From CAJXZP01 sp041563475 (GTDB lineage Bacteria > Bacteroidota > Bacteroidia > Flavobacteriales_G > Salibacteraceae): 64,000 bases of DNA. The stretch spans positions 74,396 to 138,395 of the forward strand of contig JBFFMY010000001.1 in assembly GCA_041563475.1 (NCBI GenBank), given 5' to 3'. Below, piece by piece: positions 26,290 to 35,853 of this stretch (positions within the stretch are counted from its first letter, which is position 1; each line of letters begins with the position of its first letter). The position numbers were made by a program, and so were the translations under genes. Under the pieces are notes generated by a model, which did not search any database, was not told the origin of the DNA, and saw only the letters and a list, made by a program, of their open reading frames with translations.

Positions 26290-27984
26290 ATGGAGTATTC
26301 AATTGTAGATTTTTTGAACCTTTTAGGATCGCTCGCTTTGTTTCTATTTGGAATGAAGCTAATGAGTGAAGGGATTCAAAAGGCCGCTGGTGACGGATTT
26401 CAGCGAATTTTAAGTAGTATGACCCGAAATAGAGTTTTCGGTGTTTTAACTGGATTTCTTATTACGGGAATCGTTCAATCATCTTCCGCCACAACCGTAA
26501 TGACGGTTAGTTTCGTAAACGCGGGATTGTTGACCCTGACAGAATCTGCAGGAATCATGATGGGAGCCAATATTGGTACGACAGTGACCGCTTGGTTTTT
26601 ATCCATTTTAGGTTTCAAGGTAAAGTTAGGGGCTATTGCCATACCATTAATGGCTTTGGGAGTTCCGATGTTATTTTTTAAGCGAAGTAAATGGAGATTT
26701 TGGGGAGAAACTGTTATTGGTTTCGCCTTGTTATTCTATGGTCTAACTCTTTTAAAAGGCTCTGTACCCGACATTAAACACAATCCAGAGCTGGTTTCAT
26801 TCGTAGCCGAATTCACGGATTGGGGATACTTTTCATATATATTGTTTATCATAATTGGTGCGGTTTTAACCATTGTAATACAATCGTCTTCTGCAACAAT
26901 GGCGCTTACGTTGGTAATGACTGCTCAAGGCTGGATCTCTTTTGAAATTGCTGCGGCAATGGTTTTGGGTGAAAACATTGGAACTACTATTACTGCTGAA
27001 TTGGCATCTTTAGCTGCAAATGTGTATGCGAAAAGATCCGCCAAAATTCATACGCTGTTCAATATTTTTGGTGTGGGTTGGATGCTTTTGGTATTTCCAT
27101 TCTTCCTTAAGGGGATTGCCTGGATGAACGGCTTTGATTCTGCGTTAGCATTAGATGAGAAACCAGACGCTATACCCGTAGCACTATCTACGTTCCATAC
27201 GATGTTTAACTTGATTAACGTATTGATAATGATCAATTTCGTTCCTCAACTAGTAAAATTATCTACCGCACTGGTTAAATCCAAAGGTAAAGGAGACGAG
27301 GAGTTCCGATTGGAATTCATCAAATCAAACATTAATATGGTTTCTCCACAAGTTTCTGCTCTTGAAGCCCGTCAAGAAATTGTAAGAATGGGATTATATG
27401 TGACCAAAATGATGGATTTCCTAGATGGTTTGATGTCCGAAAAGGATGAGATTAAAAGGGAAAAGCAGTATAAAAAATTACAGAAATATGAGGAAGTGTC
27501 CGACCGTTTATCGGAAGAAATCTCAGACTTTTTATCCAAAACGAGTAAACTAGCCCAATCAACTCAATCCTCAGATGAGATAATAACCATGTTAGGGATT
27601 GCGCATGATTTAGAAAATATGGCCGATATTTTTGTGTCTATGGGAGGCTCTATTATGGGCAAAAACAAAAAGAAAATATGGTTTTCTCCAGATCAAAGGG
27701 AGCAGTTAGAAGAATTACTTGGTTTAGTTCGTAATGCATTAAGCATAATGAATGCGAATTTGGCCAAATGGGATATTACGGCTGCGGATTTAGAAAAGGC
27801 CGTTAAAGTGGAAGCTCAAATTGATAAAATGCGTAAAAAACTACGTAAAAATTACCTATCAAAAATTGAAGAAGGGGAATACAATGTTCGAGGCGGAATC
27901 TTATATGCTGAGTTGTTTAACAGTAGTGAAAGATTAGCTGATTATACCGAAAATGTGAGTCAGGGTCTTTCGGGAAACCTGTAA
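26290..27984 (+). CDS. Na/Pi cotransporter family protein with PhoU-like domain
   Basis: A 564-residue NptA-type transporter. The inverted repeat fold is visible as two QSSSAT motifs (QSSSATTVMTV near residue 62, QSSSATMALT near 199), each followed by a GANIGTT/GENIGTT loop; these bind sodium and phosphate. The region from about residue 350 on is helical and resembles PhoU, as is common in bacterial members. It would import phosphate across the inner membrane with Na+. The convergent neighbour is a phosphate-type porin, and both carry Pho-box-like repeats upstream, suggesting a phosphate-starvation pair. Confidence 0.9.
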   Translation: MEYSIVDFLNLLGSLALFLFGMKLMSEGIQKAAGDGFQRILSSMTRNRVFGVLTGFLITGIVQSSSATTVMTVSFVNAGLLTLTESAGIMMGANIGTTVTAWFLSILGFKVKLGAIAIPLMALGVPMLFFKRSKWRFWGETVIGFALLFYGLTLLKGSVPDIKHNPELVSFVAEFTDWGYFSYILFIIIGAVLTIVIQSSSATMALTLVMTAQGWISFEIAAAMVLGENIGTTITAELASLAANVYAKRSAKIHTLFNIFGVGWMLLVFPFFLKGIAWMNGFDSALALDEKPDAIPVALSTFHTMFNLINVLIMINFVPQLVKLSTALVKSKGKGDEEFRLEFIKSNINMVSPQVSALEARQEIVRMGLYVTKMMDFLDGLMSEKDEIKREKQYKKLQKYEEVSDRLSEEISDFLSKTSKLAQSTQSSDEIITMLGIAHDLENMADIFVSMGGSIMGKNKKKIWFSPDQREQLEELLGLVRNALSIMNANLAKWDITAADLEKAVKVEAQIDKMRKKLRKNYLSKIEEGEYNVRGGILYAELFNSSERLADYTENVSQGLSGNL

Positions 27985-28002
27985 TAGAATTATAAATTGA
28001 TT

Positions 28003-28035
28003 AAAGCTCGTTAAAGAAATTTAACGAGCTTTTTT
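28003..28035 (+). terminator. Rho-independent terminator after the Na/Pi cotransporter gene
   Basis: AAGCTCGTTAAA (28004-28015), loop GAAA, TTTAACGAGCTT (28020-28031), then a T-run to 28035. The 12-bp stem is perfect. Confidence 0.85.
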
Positions 28036-28315
28036 ATGCCTTGGCGGGTTACCCCTCTGAAAATATACTCCTGTGTTGTCTGGGACTTTATTTCACCTAT
28101 TTCAAACTGATTTATTGTGCTTTACTTCTGACATAATCAGACGGATATTTTTAAGTAATATACACACCTTTTAAACATGGGTAATAAGGCATGCTTTCGG
28201 TAATCAAAATAGGTCTGGGCTTTTATTCTTGTATGTTTAATTGCTAAAGGCTGTTTGAACTCGTTATACAAAGAGTAGTTCGGCTTAATTTGGTTATGGA
28301 TAAATTTTCTAAGGC
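28036..28315. other. Intergenic region with no recognisable gene
   Basis: About 280 bases between the two convergent terminators. It holds a minus-strand open frame of 64 codons, but the product has no family resemblance and the frame ends inside the porin terminator. I see no promoter, repeat or RNA gene. Confidence 0.5.
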
Positions 28316-28348
28316 AAAAAAAAGCCATCAACTTTTTAGCTGATGGCT
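28316..28348 (-). terminator. Rho-independent terminator after the porin gene
   Basis: On the minus strand AGCCATCA, a 10-base loop and TGATGGCT form a perfect 8-bp stem (28323-28330 with 28341-28348), followed by a run of eight T (28316-28323 read in reverse). It lies 22 bases past the porin stop. Confidence 0.8.
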
Positions 28349-28370
28349 CTGAATAATTTTAAGAAGTTAA

Positions 28371-29531
28371 TTAGAAATGGAATTCCATTTGTAGTCTTCC
28401 GTGTATTAAATCGTCTCTATTTTCAATTGTACGATACGTTAAGTCTGCTTGAACCTTTAATTTATGTCCAACGATGTATTTACTCACACAAACTGTTTTA
28501 TCTTCAATTTGGTTGTAAAAGGAAACGCTTTGCCCTAAACTATTCACCAAATCCTCTGGGTTTGTGAAAGCATACCTCAAGGCAATTTCCCAGTTGTTTT
28601 TAAACAAATAACCTGTTTGTGCGTTCAGGCCCCAACCAGTATAATAGGCAGCAGTTGCAACTGTGGCATCTGAAGCATCACCATACACAACTTCCGATGC
28701 GTTTGGTGCAGAGCGCATTCCCCACTCAGTCATAAGAGACCACCCTTGTAGTTTAAAAAGAACGTCTGCACTTAAGGTTAATAAATCTTTAGTATCATCT
28801 AAATCTTTTCCAATATGACTATTTGATTTGTATGCATCCATGTTATAATCTGCACTAAAAGCAATGGCCATTTTCAAGGTTTGTTCGCGTTCTAAATCAC
28901 CGCTTACATAGTCTCCCTTTTTTGTGAACTCACCCAATGGAAGTAATTCTATTTTGGCTGTTAATGAAGGTTTTGGCTTGAAACGTTTGTTTAAAATTCC
29001 ATTACCGGTACTCAACGCATACATGTCACGGATAATGAATTTGTCGCCAATTTCGAAAAAGTGGTGAAATTGAATACCGACATCCCGGTCGATATTATAC
29101 ATGTCGTTAAAAATAGATCTATTTACGAATTGTAGATTTCCAGAAGAAACCACACGCTCTCTATTGCCTGGAAGTTTACCTTGCCCAAACCATAAATCTG
29201 AATGAGGAGCAAAACGGTATTTTAACATGGCATCTCGAACGTAACCTCCAACTACATCAAACTCAATTTTGTAACGTAAGTTTTCGTTCACCATAAAACC
29301 GTCTAGTTTTATACGGCCCCTTGCCACCCATGCTTGTTGCTCAAATTCTTTGGTTTCAATATTGTAAATGTAGTCCCATCGTGGTTGCACTCGAACGCCA
29401 AGTTTAAGCCCGAAAGAGCCATCATTGGTTTTAAAGTTAAGTCCTTTACCAAATTTGCCATCATAACTCATTTGTGCCATGGCAAAAACGCTCATAAGCA
29501 CAAGCGCTACTGTAGTGTAGATTTTTTTCAT
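28371..29531 (-). CDS. Phosphate-selective porin O/P family protein
   Basis: A 386-residue outer-membrane porin: signal peptide cut after AMAQ (about residue 20), then GLKLGVRVQPRWDY, ARGRIKLDGFM and AMLKYRFAPHSDLWFGQGKLPGNRE, features of the OprO/OprP family. The protein ends in Phe (MEFHF), as outer-membrane barrels do. In Pseudomonas these trimeric porins take up phosphate or polyphosphate during starvation. The convergent Na/Pi cotransporter and the Pho-box-like repeats upstream support phosphate rather than general solute uptake, but specificity is inferred. Confidence 0.82.
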   Translation of the reverse strand: MKKIYTTVALVLMSVFAMAQMSYDGKFGKGLNFKTNDGSFGLKLGVRVQPRWDYIYNIETKEFEQQAWVARGRIKLDGFMVNENLRYKIEFDVVGGYVRDAMLKYRFAPHSDLWFGQGKLPGNRERVVSSGNLQFVNRSIFNDMYNIDRDVGIQFHHFFEIGDKFIIRDMYALSTGNGILNKRFKPKPSLTAKIELLPLGEFTKKGDYVSGDLEREQTLKMAIAFSADYNMDAYKSNSHIGKDLDDTKDLLTLSADVLFKLQGWSLMTEWGMRSAPNASEVVYGDASDATVATAAYYTGWGLNAQTGYLFKNNWEIALRYAFTNPEDLVNSLGQSVSFYNQIEDKTVCVSKYIVGHKLKVQADLTYRTIENRDDLIHGRLQMEFHF

Positions 29532-29621
29532 CCCTAATATTTTTTATACAAATAATAACCAGCTCCGACACTTGTTATTTTGAGATGCAAAAGTGCACTA
29601 AACCTCTAGCATCATGATTGA

Positions 29622-29643
29622 TGCAATGTTAAGTGAAGGTTAA
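29622..29643 (-). promoter_or_regulatory. Putative Pho box upstream of the porin gene
   Basis: On the minus strand TTAACC starts at 29643 and TTAACATTG at 29632, exactly 11 bases apart. The second unit matches the Pho-box-like unit before the Na/Pi cotransporter gene over nine bases. A possible -7 element (CACTTTTG, one mismatch) is at 29588-29595 on the minus strand. The site is about 95 bases ahead of the porin ATG. Confidence 0.45.
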
Positions 29644-29704
29644 GAAATTATGGTATTTAGTTTAAGGGGCGAACTGAAAAATCAAAAACAGGCAGGAATA
29701 GTTC

Positions 29705-30373
29705 TTATAGCTCTTCAGCAAAAAAGCTTTTTTGAAATAGGATTATGATGGCTACCCCAACGGTTATAGCAGAATCGGCAACATTAAAGACGGGACGAAA
29801 AAACATAAAATAATCGCCCCCCCAAATTGGAAACCAATCGGGAAACCAACCATCGAATAATGGGAAGTAAAGCATGTCAACTACTTTGCCATGTAACATC
29901 CCTGCATACCCATCACCAAATGGTACGTTTTGTGCAATATGCGCAGATGATTCAGTAAATATTTGACCGTAAAAAACAGAATCAAGTATATTGCCTAAAG
30001 CACCGGCAAAGATGAAACCCATTGCAATAAGAAACCCCTGATGCGCCTCTTTTTTACTTAAGTGAATTATGTACCAAGCAATGCCAATAATTGCCGCAAT
30101 TCTAAAAAGGGAAAGCAAAATTTTGCCGTAATCACCGCCTAATTCCATGCCGAAAGCCATACCTGGGTTTTCGGTAAAATGAATATAAAACCAATTGGTT
30201 AAACGGTATTCTTGACCCAAATACATATGTGTTTTGACCCAAATTTTTGACCATTGATCAATTATCAAAACAGTACCAGCAACAATTGCAGGTACAAATA
30301 GTTTCGAATTTTTTAGTGAATTGCTAATAGGAACCAATTTTATGGGGTTATCCCATTTTGTTTTTAGCTTCAA
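29705..30373 (-). CDS. lspA: Lipoprotein signal peptidase (signal peptidase II)
   Basis: A 222-residue inner-membrane aspartic protease with four helices that cleaves prolipoproteins before the lipid-modified Cys. Motifs: VLIIDQWSKIWVK, ENPGMAFGM, GALGNILDSVFYG (first catalytic Asp) and FNVADSAITVG (second catalytic Asp). The extended loop between them (about 135-180) is typical of Bacteroidota LspA. It overlaps the end of the DksA-like gene by 26 bases; the true start could lie slightly downstream. The window's many lipoproteins (GldH and others) are its likely substrates. Confidence 0.92.
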   Translation of the reverse strand: MKLKTKWDNPIKLVPISNSLKNSKLFVPAIVAGTVLIIDQWSKIWVKTHMYLGQEYRLTNWFYIHFTENPGMAFGMELGGDYGKILLSLFRIAAIIGIAWYIIHLSKKEAHQGFLIAMGFIFAGALGNILDSVFYGQIFTESSAHIAQNVPFGDGYAGMLHGKVVDMLYFPLFDGWFPDWFPIWGGDYFMFFRPVFNVADSAITVGVAIIILFQKSFFAEEL

Positions 30374-30722
30374 TGCTTAATGTAGCATGAGGAACAATAC
30401 GTAGGCGTTCTTTTGAGATTAGTTTACCCGTTTCTCTACAAATTCCGTACGTTTTATTTTCAATACGAATTAGGGCATTTTTTAAACTAATAACGAATTT
30501 TTCCTGGCGCGCAGCTAACTGTGCAGTTTCTTCTTTGCCTAATGTATCTGAGCCATCTTCCATCATTTTAAACGTTGGAGAAGTATCGTCTGTTCCATTA
30601 TTATCGTTAGAAATGGCTGAATTTAGCATTTCCAGATCTTTCTTAGCTTCCTCTATTTTTTCCAGAATTAGCTCTTTAAATTCTACTAATTCTGAGTCTG
30701 AGTATCTGTTTTTTTCTGACAT
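30348..30722 (-). CDS. DksA/TraR family protein with degenerate zinc finger
   Basis: A 124-residue protein: N-terminal coiled coil (about 8-50), then YGICRETGKLISKERL, the place of the C4 zinc finger of DksA/TraR. Only one of the usual four cysteines remains, a pattern seen in other Bacteroidota homologues. DksA-type proteins bind the secondary channel of RNA polymerase and tune initiation with ppGpp. It sits between ileS and lspA (overlapping the latter), the usual ileS-dksA-lspA order of the phylum. Confidence 0.82.
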   Translation of the reverse strand: MSEKNRYSDSELVEFKELILEKIEEAKKDLEMLNSAISNDNNGTDDTSPTFKMMEDGSDTLGKEETAQLAARQEKFVISLKNALIRIENKTYGICRETGKLISKERLRIVPHATLSIEAKNKMG

Positions 30723-30741
30723 AATAAAATATTTAATTCCT

Positions 30742-33700
30742 TTATATTTTGGTTACAACGATTTGAGTTGTAAGCCCTTCTTCTAGTTCTATCTCGGTAG
30801 TTATTTCGTTAGAAAAAGCATCTATAAAGGTAAGATTTTCTGTTAAAGTTTCGGAGCAAATATAGTCGAAATTGGAATCTACACTATCCTTTATTTCCGC
30901 TTGTTTTAATACCTTAATGTTAATTTTATCCGTTACCTCAAAACCCTTGTCCTTTCGTATATTTTGAATACGATTAACTAGCTCTCTAGCAATACCTTCA
31001 AGGCGTAACTCAGTGCTAATAGTTATATCTAACGCTACAGTTAATTTTTCGTCATTCATAACCAGCCAACCCTCAATGTCTTGGGTGCTAATTTCTACAT
31101 CCTCAAGTGTTAAAGTAATGGTTTCAGAATCTAGCTCTAATGCCATTTCACCATGGGATTCTAAGTAACTTATTTGATCTTTTTCGAAAGCATTTACCTT
31201 ATTTGCAATCGCTTTCATGTGTTTACCAAATTTTGGCCCTAAGGTTTTGAAGTTAGGCTTTATGTTTTTTACAAGGATATCTGAACCCTCTTCCATAAAA
31301 TCTACTTCCTTAATGTTGGTTTCTGTTTTAATAAGTTCAGAAATGGCTTGTATTTGGGCTTTTTGGTGGTCGTCTGAAACCGGAATAAGTACTTTCTGTA
31401 ACGGTTGACGAACACGTAAATTTTCACGTTTACGCAGTGACAAAATCATTGAAGCTGCTTTTTGGGCGATCTCCATACGCTCTTCCAATTCCGTGTCAAT
31501 AGCACTTTCATTTACCTCAGGGAATAAAGATAAATGCACCGATATTTCTTTATTTCTTCCAGTTACCGCATTTAAATCCTTAAATAATCGATCGCTATAA
31601 AATGGAGCTAAAGGCGCTGAAATTTTTGCAACGGTTTCTAAACAGGTATAAACGGTTTGGTAGGCTGAAATTTTATCTTGAACATAATCCCCGCGCCAAA
31701 AACGTTTTCTCGACAAACGAATATGCCAGTTGGATAAATGATCTACAACAAATTCTTGGATTAAACGTCCAACACGGGTTGGTTCATAATCAGCATAAGC
31801 CTCATCAACGTTTTTAACCAAAGTATTTAGCTTACTTAAAATCCATAAATCAATTTCTGGGCGATCTTTTACGTCAGGCTCAGAATACGTAAACCCATCC
31901 ACATTAGCGTAAAGCGTAAAGAAAGAATAGGTGTTTTGAAGCGCTCTAAAGAACTTTCGTTGAACCTCAGTAATCCCGTCTAAATCAAATTTAAGGTTAT
32001 CCCATGGTTGGGCATTGGTAATCATATACCAACGCGTAGCATCAGGACCGTAGGTTTGTAATGTCTCAAAAGGATCGATGGTATTCCCTAATCTTTTTGA
32101 CATCTTTACCCCGTTTTTATCCAAAACTAATCCGTTAGAGATTACATTTTTGTATGCAACCGAGTCGAAAACAATGGTGCCAATGGCATGCAACGTATAA
32201 AACCATCCGCGGGTTTGATCTACTCCTTCTGCAATAAAATCAGCTGGAAACGCTTTTCCTCCATCAATCTTTTCTTTGTTTTCAAATGGGTAATGCCATT
32301 GCGCATAGGGCATTGAACCAGAATCAAACCACACATCAATCAAATCCGCTTCACGCTTCATTGGCGCTCCTTTACTGGAAATCAAAATAATATTATCTGC
32401 GTACGGACGATGTAAATCTACCGCATCGTAATTCGAATCACCCATGTTTCCCGGCTTAAAAGAAGCATACGGGTTTTCTGACATGATTCCTGCAGCAACA
32501 GACTTGTCGATTTCATTTTTTAATTCCTCTACGGAACCGATACAAATGGTTTCATCCCCTTCTTCGGTTTGCCAAAGTGGAAGCGGAATTCCCCAATAGC
32601 GTGAACGGGAAAGATTCCAATCGTTTAAGTTTTTTAACCAATTTCCAAAACGACCGGTACCAGTAGATTTTGGTTTCCAGTTAATGGTTTCATTTAACTC
32701 GCTCATCCGCTCTTTCTTGGCCGTGGCTTTCACAAACCAAGAATCAAGAGGGTAATACAAAATGGGTTTATCTGTACGCCAGCAGTGTGGGTAACTGTGC
32801 GCGTATTTTTCAACCTTAAACGCGCGGTTTTCGGTCTTTAATTTAATAGCGATTTCAACATCCACACTTTGTTGTGGCGCTTCCCCATCATTGTAATATT
32901 CGTTTTTAACGTATTTACCTGCAAATTCTCCCATCACAGAAACAAATCTTCCCTGCAAGTCAACCAACGGTACTGGGTTTCCACTTTCATCCGCAATAAG
33001 CATTGGAGGAACACCTGCTTTTTGGGCCACTTGCATATCATCGGCTCCAAATGTTGGTGCGATATGTACGATACCGGTTCCATCTTCTGTGGTAACAAAA
33101 TCACCTGGAATTATTCTAAACGCTTGTTCAGGTGCATCCATTGGTTGCGCATAAGGAAGAAGCTGTTCAAAGCGCAGATCAACCAAATCAGTTCCAATAA
33201 ACACAGAAATAATTTGGTAAGGAATTTTTTTATTTTCTTCAGAATACGCTGAAAAGTCTTCTTCAGAACCTTCGAAATACTTCCCGCTAAAAGTTTTGCC
33301 AACCAATGCTTTTGCCAATAAGACATTCATTGGTTGAAAGGTATACTGGTTGAAAGTTTTTACTAAAACGTATTCAATTTTCGGCCCAACAGCTAAAGCA
33401 GTATTTGATGGAAGCGTCCAAGGAGTGGTTGTCCAGGCCATAGCAAACACCTCATCTAAACCTGTAAATAACGACTCAAATTTGGCATCTTTAACCAAGT
33501 TAAATTGAGCCACTACGGTAGTGTCTTTAACATCTTGGTATGTACCGGGTAAATTTAATTCATGCGAGCTTAATCCAGTACCAGCTTTTGGAGAATAGGG
33601 TTGTATGGTGTAGCCTTTGTACAACATTTCTTTGGTGTGCATTTGTTTGAGCAACCACCAAACCGATTCAATATATTTCGTTTTATAGGTAACATACGGA

Positions 33701-34140
33701 TCCTCCATATCTACCCAATAACCCATTTTATCGGTCAAATCATCCCAAACTTCGGTGAATCGCATTACCGTTTGGCGACAAGCAGCATTGTATTCAGCAA
33801 CAGAAATTTTAGTTCCAATGTCTTCTTTTGTAATTCCTAATTCTTTTTCTACTTGCAATTCCACTGGAAGACCATGTGTATCCCAACCTGCTTTTCGAAT
33901 AACCTGTTTGCCTTTTTGCGTTTGGTAACGACAAAACAAATCTTTAAGCGTACGAGAAATTACATGGTGAATACCTGGTTTTCCATTTGCAGATGGAGGT
34001 CCATCATAAAACACGAACTCAGGAGCACCTTCGCGCTCGTCCATACTTTTTTGAAAAACGTTGTTTGCTTTCCAAAATTCGTTTTCTTCGTTGGCAACAT
34101 CAGTTAAATTTAACTGCTTGTATTCTTTGTATTTAGACAT
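30742..34140 (-). CDS. ileS: Isoleucine--tRNA ligase
   Basis: A 1132-residue class I aminoacyl-tRNA synthetase. The HIGH-type motif is GIHH (about 56-59), the KMSKS-type motif is KMSKR (about 680), and the editing domain (CP1) lies between them. The C-terminal part (from about 830) has the anticodon-binding and tRNA-contact domains. Length and the absence of a C-terminal zinc finger put it with the longer, eukaryote-like IleRS class common in Bacteroidota, which is often less sensitive to mupirocin. First gene of the ileS-dksA-lspA unit. Confidence 0.95.
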   Translation of the reverse strand: MSKYKEYKQLNLTDVANEENEFWKANNVFQKSMDEREGAPEFVFYDGPPSANGKPGIHHVISRTLKDLFCRYQTQKGKQVIRKAGWDTHGLPVELQVEKELGITKEDIGTKISVAEYNAACRQTVMRFTEVWDDLTDKMGYWVDMEDPYVTYKTKYIESVWWLLKQMHTKEMLYKGYTIQPYSPKAGTGLSSHELNLPGTYQDVKDTTVVAQFNLVKDAKFESLFTGLDEVFAMAWTTTPWTLPSNTALAVGPKIEYVLVKTFNQYTFQPMNVLLAKALVGKTFSGKYFEGSEEDFSAYSEENKKIPYQIISVFIGTDLVDLRFEQLLPYAQPMDAPEQAFRIIPGDFVTTEDGTGIVHIAPTFGADDMQVAQKAGVPPMLIADESGNPVPLVDLQGRFVSVMGEFAGKYVKNEYYNDGEAPQQSVDVEIAIKLKTENRAFKVEKYAHSYPHCWRTDKPILYYPLDSWFVKATAKKERMSELNETINWKPKSTGTGRFGNWLKNLNDWNLSRSRYWGIPLPLWQTEEGDETICIGSVEELKNEIDKSVAAGIMSENPYASFKPGNMGDSNYDAVDLHRPYADNIILISSKGAPMKREADLIDVWFDSGSMPYAQWHYPFENKEKIDGGKAFPADFIAEGVDQTRGWFYTLHAIGTIVFDSVAYKNVISNGLVLDKNGVKMSKRLGNTIDPFETLQTYGPDATRWYMITNAQPWDNLKFDLDGITEVQRKFFRALQNTYSFFTLYANVDGFTYSEPDVKDRPEIDLWILSKLNTLVKNVDEAYADYEPTRVGRLIQEFVVDHLSNWHIRLSRKRFWRGDYVQDKISAYQTVYTCLETVAKISAPLAPFYSDRLFKDLNAVTGRNKEISVHLSLFPEVNESAIDTELEERMEIAQKAASMILSLRKRENLRVRQPLQKVLIPVSDDHQKAQIQAISELIKTETNIKEVDFMEEGSDILVKNIKPNFKTLGPKFGKHMKAIANKVNAFEKDQISYLESHGEMALELDSETITLTLEDVEISTQDIEGWLVMNDEKLTVALDITISTELRLEGIARELVNRIQNIRKDKGFEVTDKINIKVLKQAEIKDSVDSNFDYICSETLTENLTFIDAFSNEITTEIELEEGLTTQIVVTKI

Positions 34141-34295
34141 CGTAATTGACTGTAAAATCCTTTTTTTAAGAAGATTGCGAAAGTAATATTTTAAGTCGGG
34201 AGAAGGAAGGACTAAGATCGTAGTTTTTTCTTCTTGAATACAACCCTATAAAACTGCTAGTATTCTTAATTTCGTATGCTTAAAATTGAACCAAA

Positions 34296-34859
34296 ATGGC
34301 AAATGAAAAAACAGCAGATTATGGTCCACTAAAAGCATTATTTGGTACGTGGAAAGGAAACAAAGGAATTGACATTTCGCCTGAGCCAGATGAAGATGCG
34401 ATGAATCCTTTTTATGAAGTTTTGACGATTGAACCCGCAGGAGATGTTGAGAATGCTCAAGTGCAAATTCTAGCCATTGCGAGGTATCATTTGACCGTGT
34501 TTAAAACAGAGAATGATGAAGCTTTTCATGATCAGGTGGGATATTGGTTATGGGATAATGAAGCTGAAACAATTATAAACTCATTTACTATTCCACGTGC
34601 TGTGGCAGTTATTGCGGGAGGAAAATTTGATTCATCTAAGGCAAATGAATCAGAGATAACCTTGGAAGTAGAAGCAAAAGCAGGGGAAGAATGGGGGATA
34701 TTACAATCACCATTCATGTTGGATAAGGCAAAAACCACTGCGTTCAAGCAAAAGATTACCGTAAAAGGAAACACGCTTTCCTACTCTGAAACAACGATGG
34801 TTGATATTTACGGGAAGACTTATACGCATACGGATGATAATGTTTTGGAAAAGGTGTAA
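34296..34859 (+). CDS. Nitrobindin-like heme-binding beta-barrel protein (FABP-like)
   Basis: A 187-residue protein of the DUF1794/THAP4-nitrobindin family: GTWKGNKG near the start (GxWxGxG) and YTHTDDNVLEKV at the end, with a His in the position that binds heme iron in nitrobindins. The strands between them fit a ten-stranded barrel. Nitrobindins bind NO and scavenge peroxynitrite. It is a monocistron; the convergent GldN-like gene ends 23 bases downstream. Confidence 0.8.
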   Translation: MANEKTADYGPLKALFGTWKGNKGIDISPEPDEDAMNPFYEVLTIEPAGDVENAQVQILAIARYHLTVFKTENDEAFHDQVGYWLWDNEAETIINSFTIPRAVAVIAGGKFDSSKANESEITLEVEAKAGEEWGILQSPFMLDKAKTTAFKQKITVKGNTLSYSETTMVDIYGKTYTHTDDNVLEKV

Positions 34860-34882
34860 TTAAACCTTGGTATTTTTAGGAC

Positions 34883-35848
34883 CTATTTCGACATCCTAAT
34901 CCATATATCGTGTTCTCTTTCAATATTTTCTAAATCAAGTTTGAGCGCTTCTTCGGAAGCCTCTGCAGGTGATTTGTAATCTGAAATGGATTGGTCATGT
35001 ACATTTGAAACTTTGCTTAATTGCCCATAGAAATAACGGTAAAAAAACAAATCATCATAGGATTTTATTTTAGTCGGAACGTCTTTTGAATTAACATTTT
35101 CTTTGGCTAAAACGGGTCGCAGTTGCGGAAAGTAAATCCAGTATAAATCTGTCGTGTCACCTGTTGAGTTATCTACGGCAACCGGGCAAACCCCAAGAAT
35201 ACGGGTTTCTGAAATGAGCCTTTCGCAATCATAAAAAACTTCTTCTTTTATTTTAAATTGAATTATTTGAAGATTATTAGTATCAACTCCTGATAAAGGT
35301 AATTGGGATTCAAACTGATCGGAAATCGGGCTATAGGGATGAATTTCCCCTTTAAAAACGCTTTGGTTAATGATGTTATACAGCTTGTTGTTATTGAATA
35401 GAAGTGGATTTTCTTCTACATTAATGTTTCGCCAATCTCTTCTCAGCCAGGTAACTTTTCTTTCTTGAACCTGGTAATTTGGAATAATACCCTCTTGATT
35501 ATATTTCAGCTCATATAGCGGAACGTTAAGAAGTTGAACCGGAGGATCATTGGAAGGTTTTGGGAAAACGCGCGTAAAAACAAATGGGTTTTCGTATTTT
35601 CTTTTAATCCGTAAACGCCCGTTAGTGTCCCAAACAGACCAAGTACCCGCTCTCATATTATTTTCAAAAGTACCTTCCGATTTTTTTTGACCATTGGAAT
35701 AATAGGAAACATACTTTCCATTAAACCGACCTTCAGTTTTTTGATAATTAACCGTCCAATTTTGGGTATTGAAAACCTCTGTTTTTTGGGAGTAACCAGA
35801 AATTGAAATCAACAGAAATAGGATTATGCTTGTTTGTAGTTTTTTCAT
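34883..35848 (-). CDS. GldN/PorN-like protein with N-terminal MORN-variant repeats
   Basis: A 321-residue exported protein: signal peptide (about 1-20), two or three MORN-variant repeats (about 40-85; RFNGKYVSYYSNGQKKSEG and GTWSVWDTNGRLR), then a region of about 190 residues resembling GldN/PorN, with LRRDWRNINVEENPL, HPYSPISDQF, ILGVCPVA, LYWIYFPQLRPVLA and YDDLFFYRYF. GldN forms the periplasmic ring of the type IX secretion system with the lipoprotein GldK. It follows a SUMF1-domain gene by 5 bases, making a GldK-like/GldN-like pair outside the usual gldKLMN operon. MORN fused to a GldN-like domain is unusual. Confidence 0.72.
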   Translation of the reverse strand: MKKLQTSIILFLLISISGYSQKTEVFNTQNWTVNYQKTEGRFNGKYVSYYSNGQKKSEGTFENNMRAGTWSVWDTNGRLRIKRKYENPFVFTRVFPKPSNDPPVQLLNVPLYELKYNQEGIIPNYQVQERKVTWLRRDWRNINVEENPLLFNNNKLYNIINQSVFKGEIHPYSPISDQFESQLPLSGVDTNNLQIIQFKIKEEVFYDCERLISETRILGVCPVAVDNSTGDTTDLYWIYFPQLRPVLAKENVNSKDVPTKIKSYDDLFFYRYFYGQLSKVSNVHDQSISDYKSPAEASEEALKLDLENIEREHDIWIRMSK

Positions 35849-35853
35849 GTATT

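Noticed and set aside
28137..28331. Minus-strand open frame of 64 codons between the Na/Pi cotransporter and porin genes
   Set aside because: It overlaps the porin terminator, has no recognisable motif or promoter, and its composition looks like translated non-coding DNA.
32869..33252. Plus-strand open frame of 127 codons inside ileS
   Set aside because: It is antisense to a strongly conserved essential gene and has no recognisable features.
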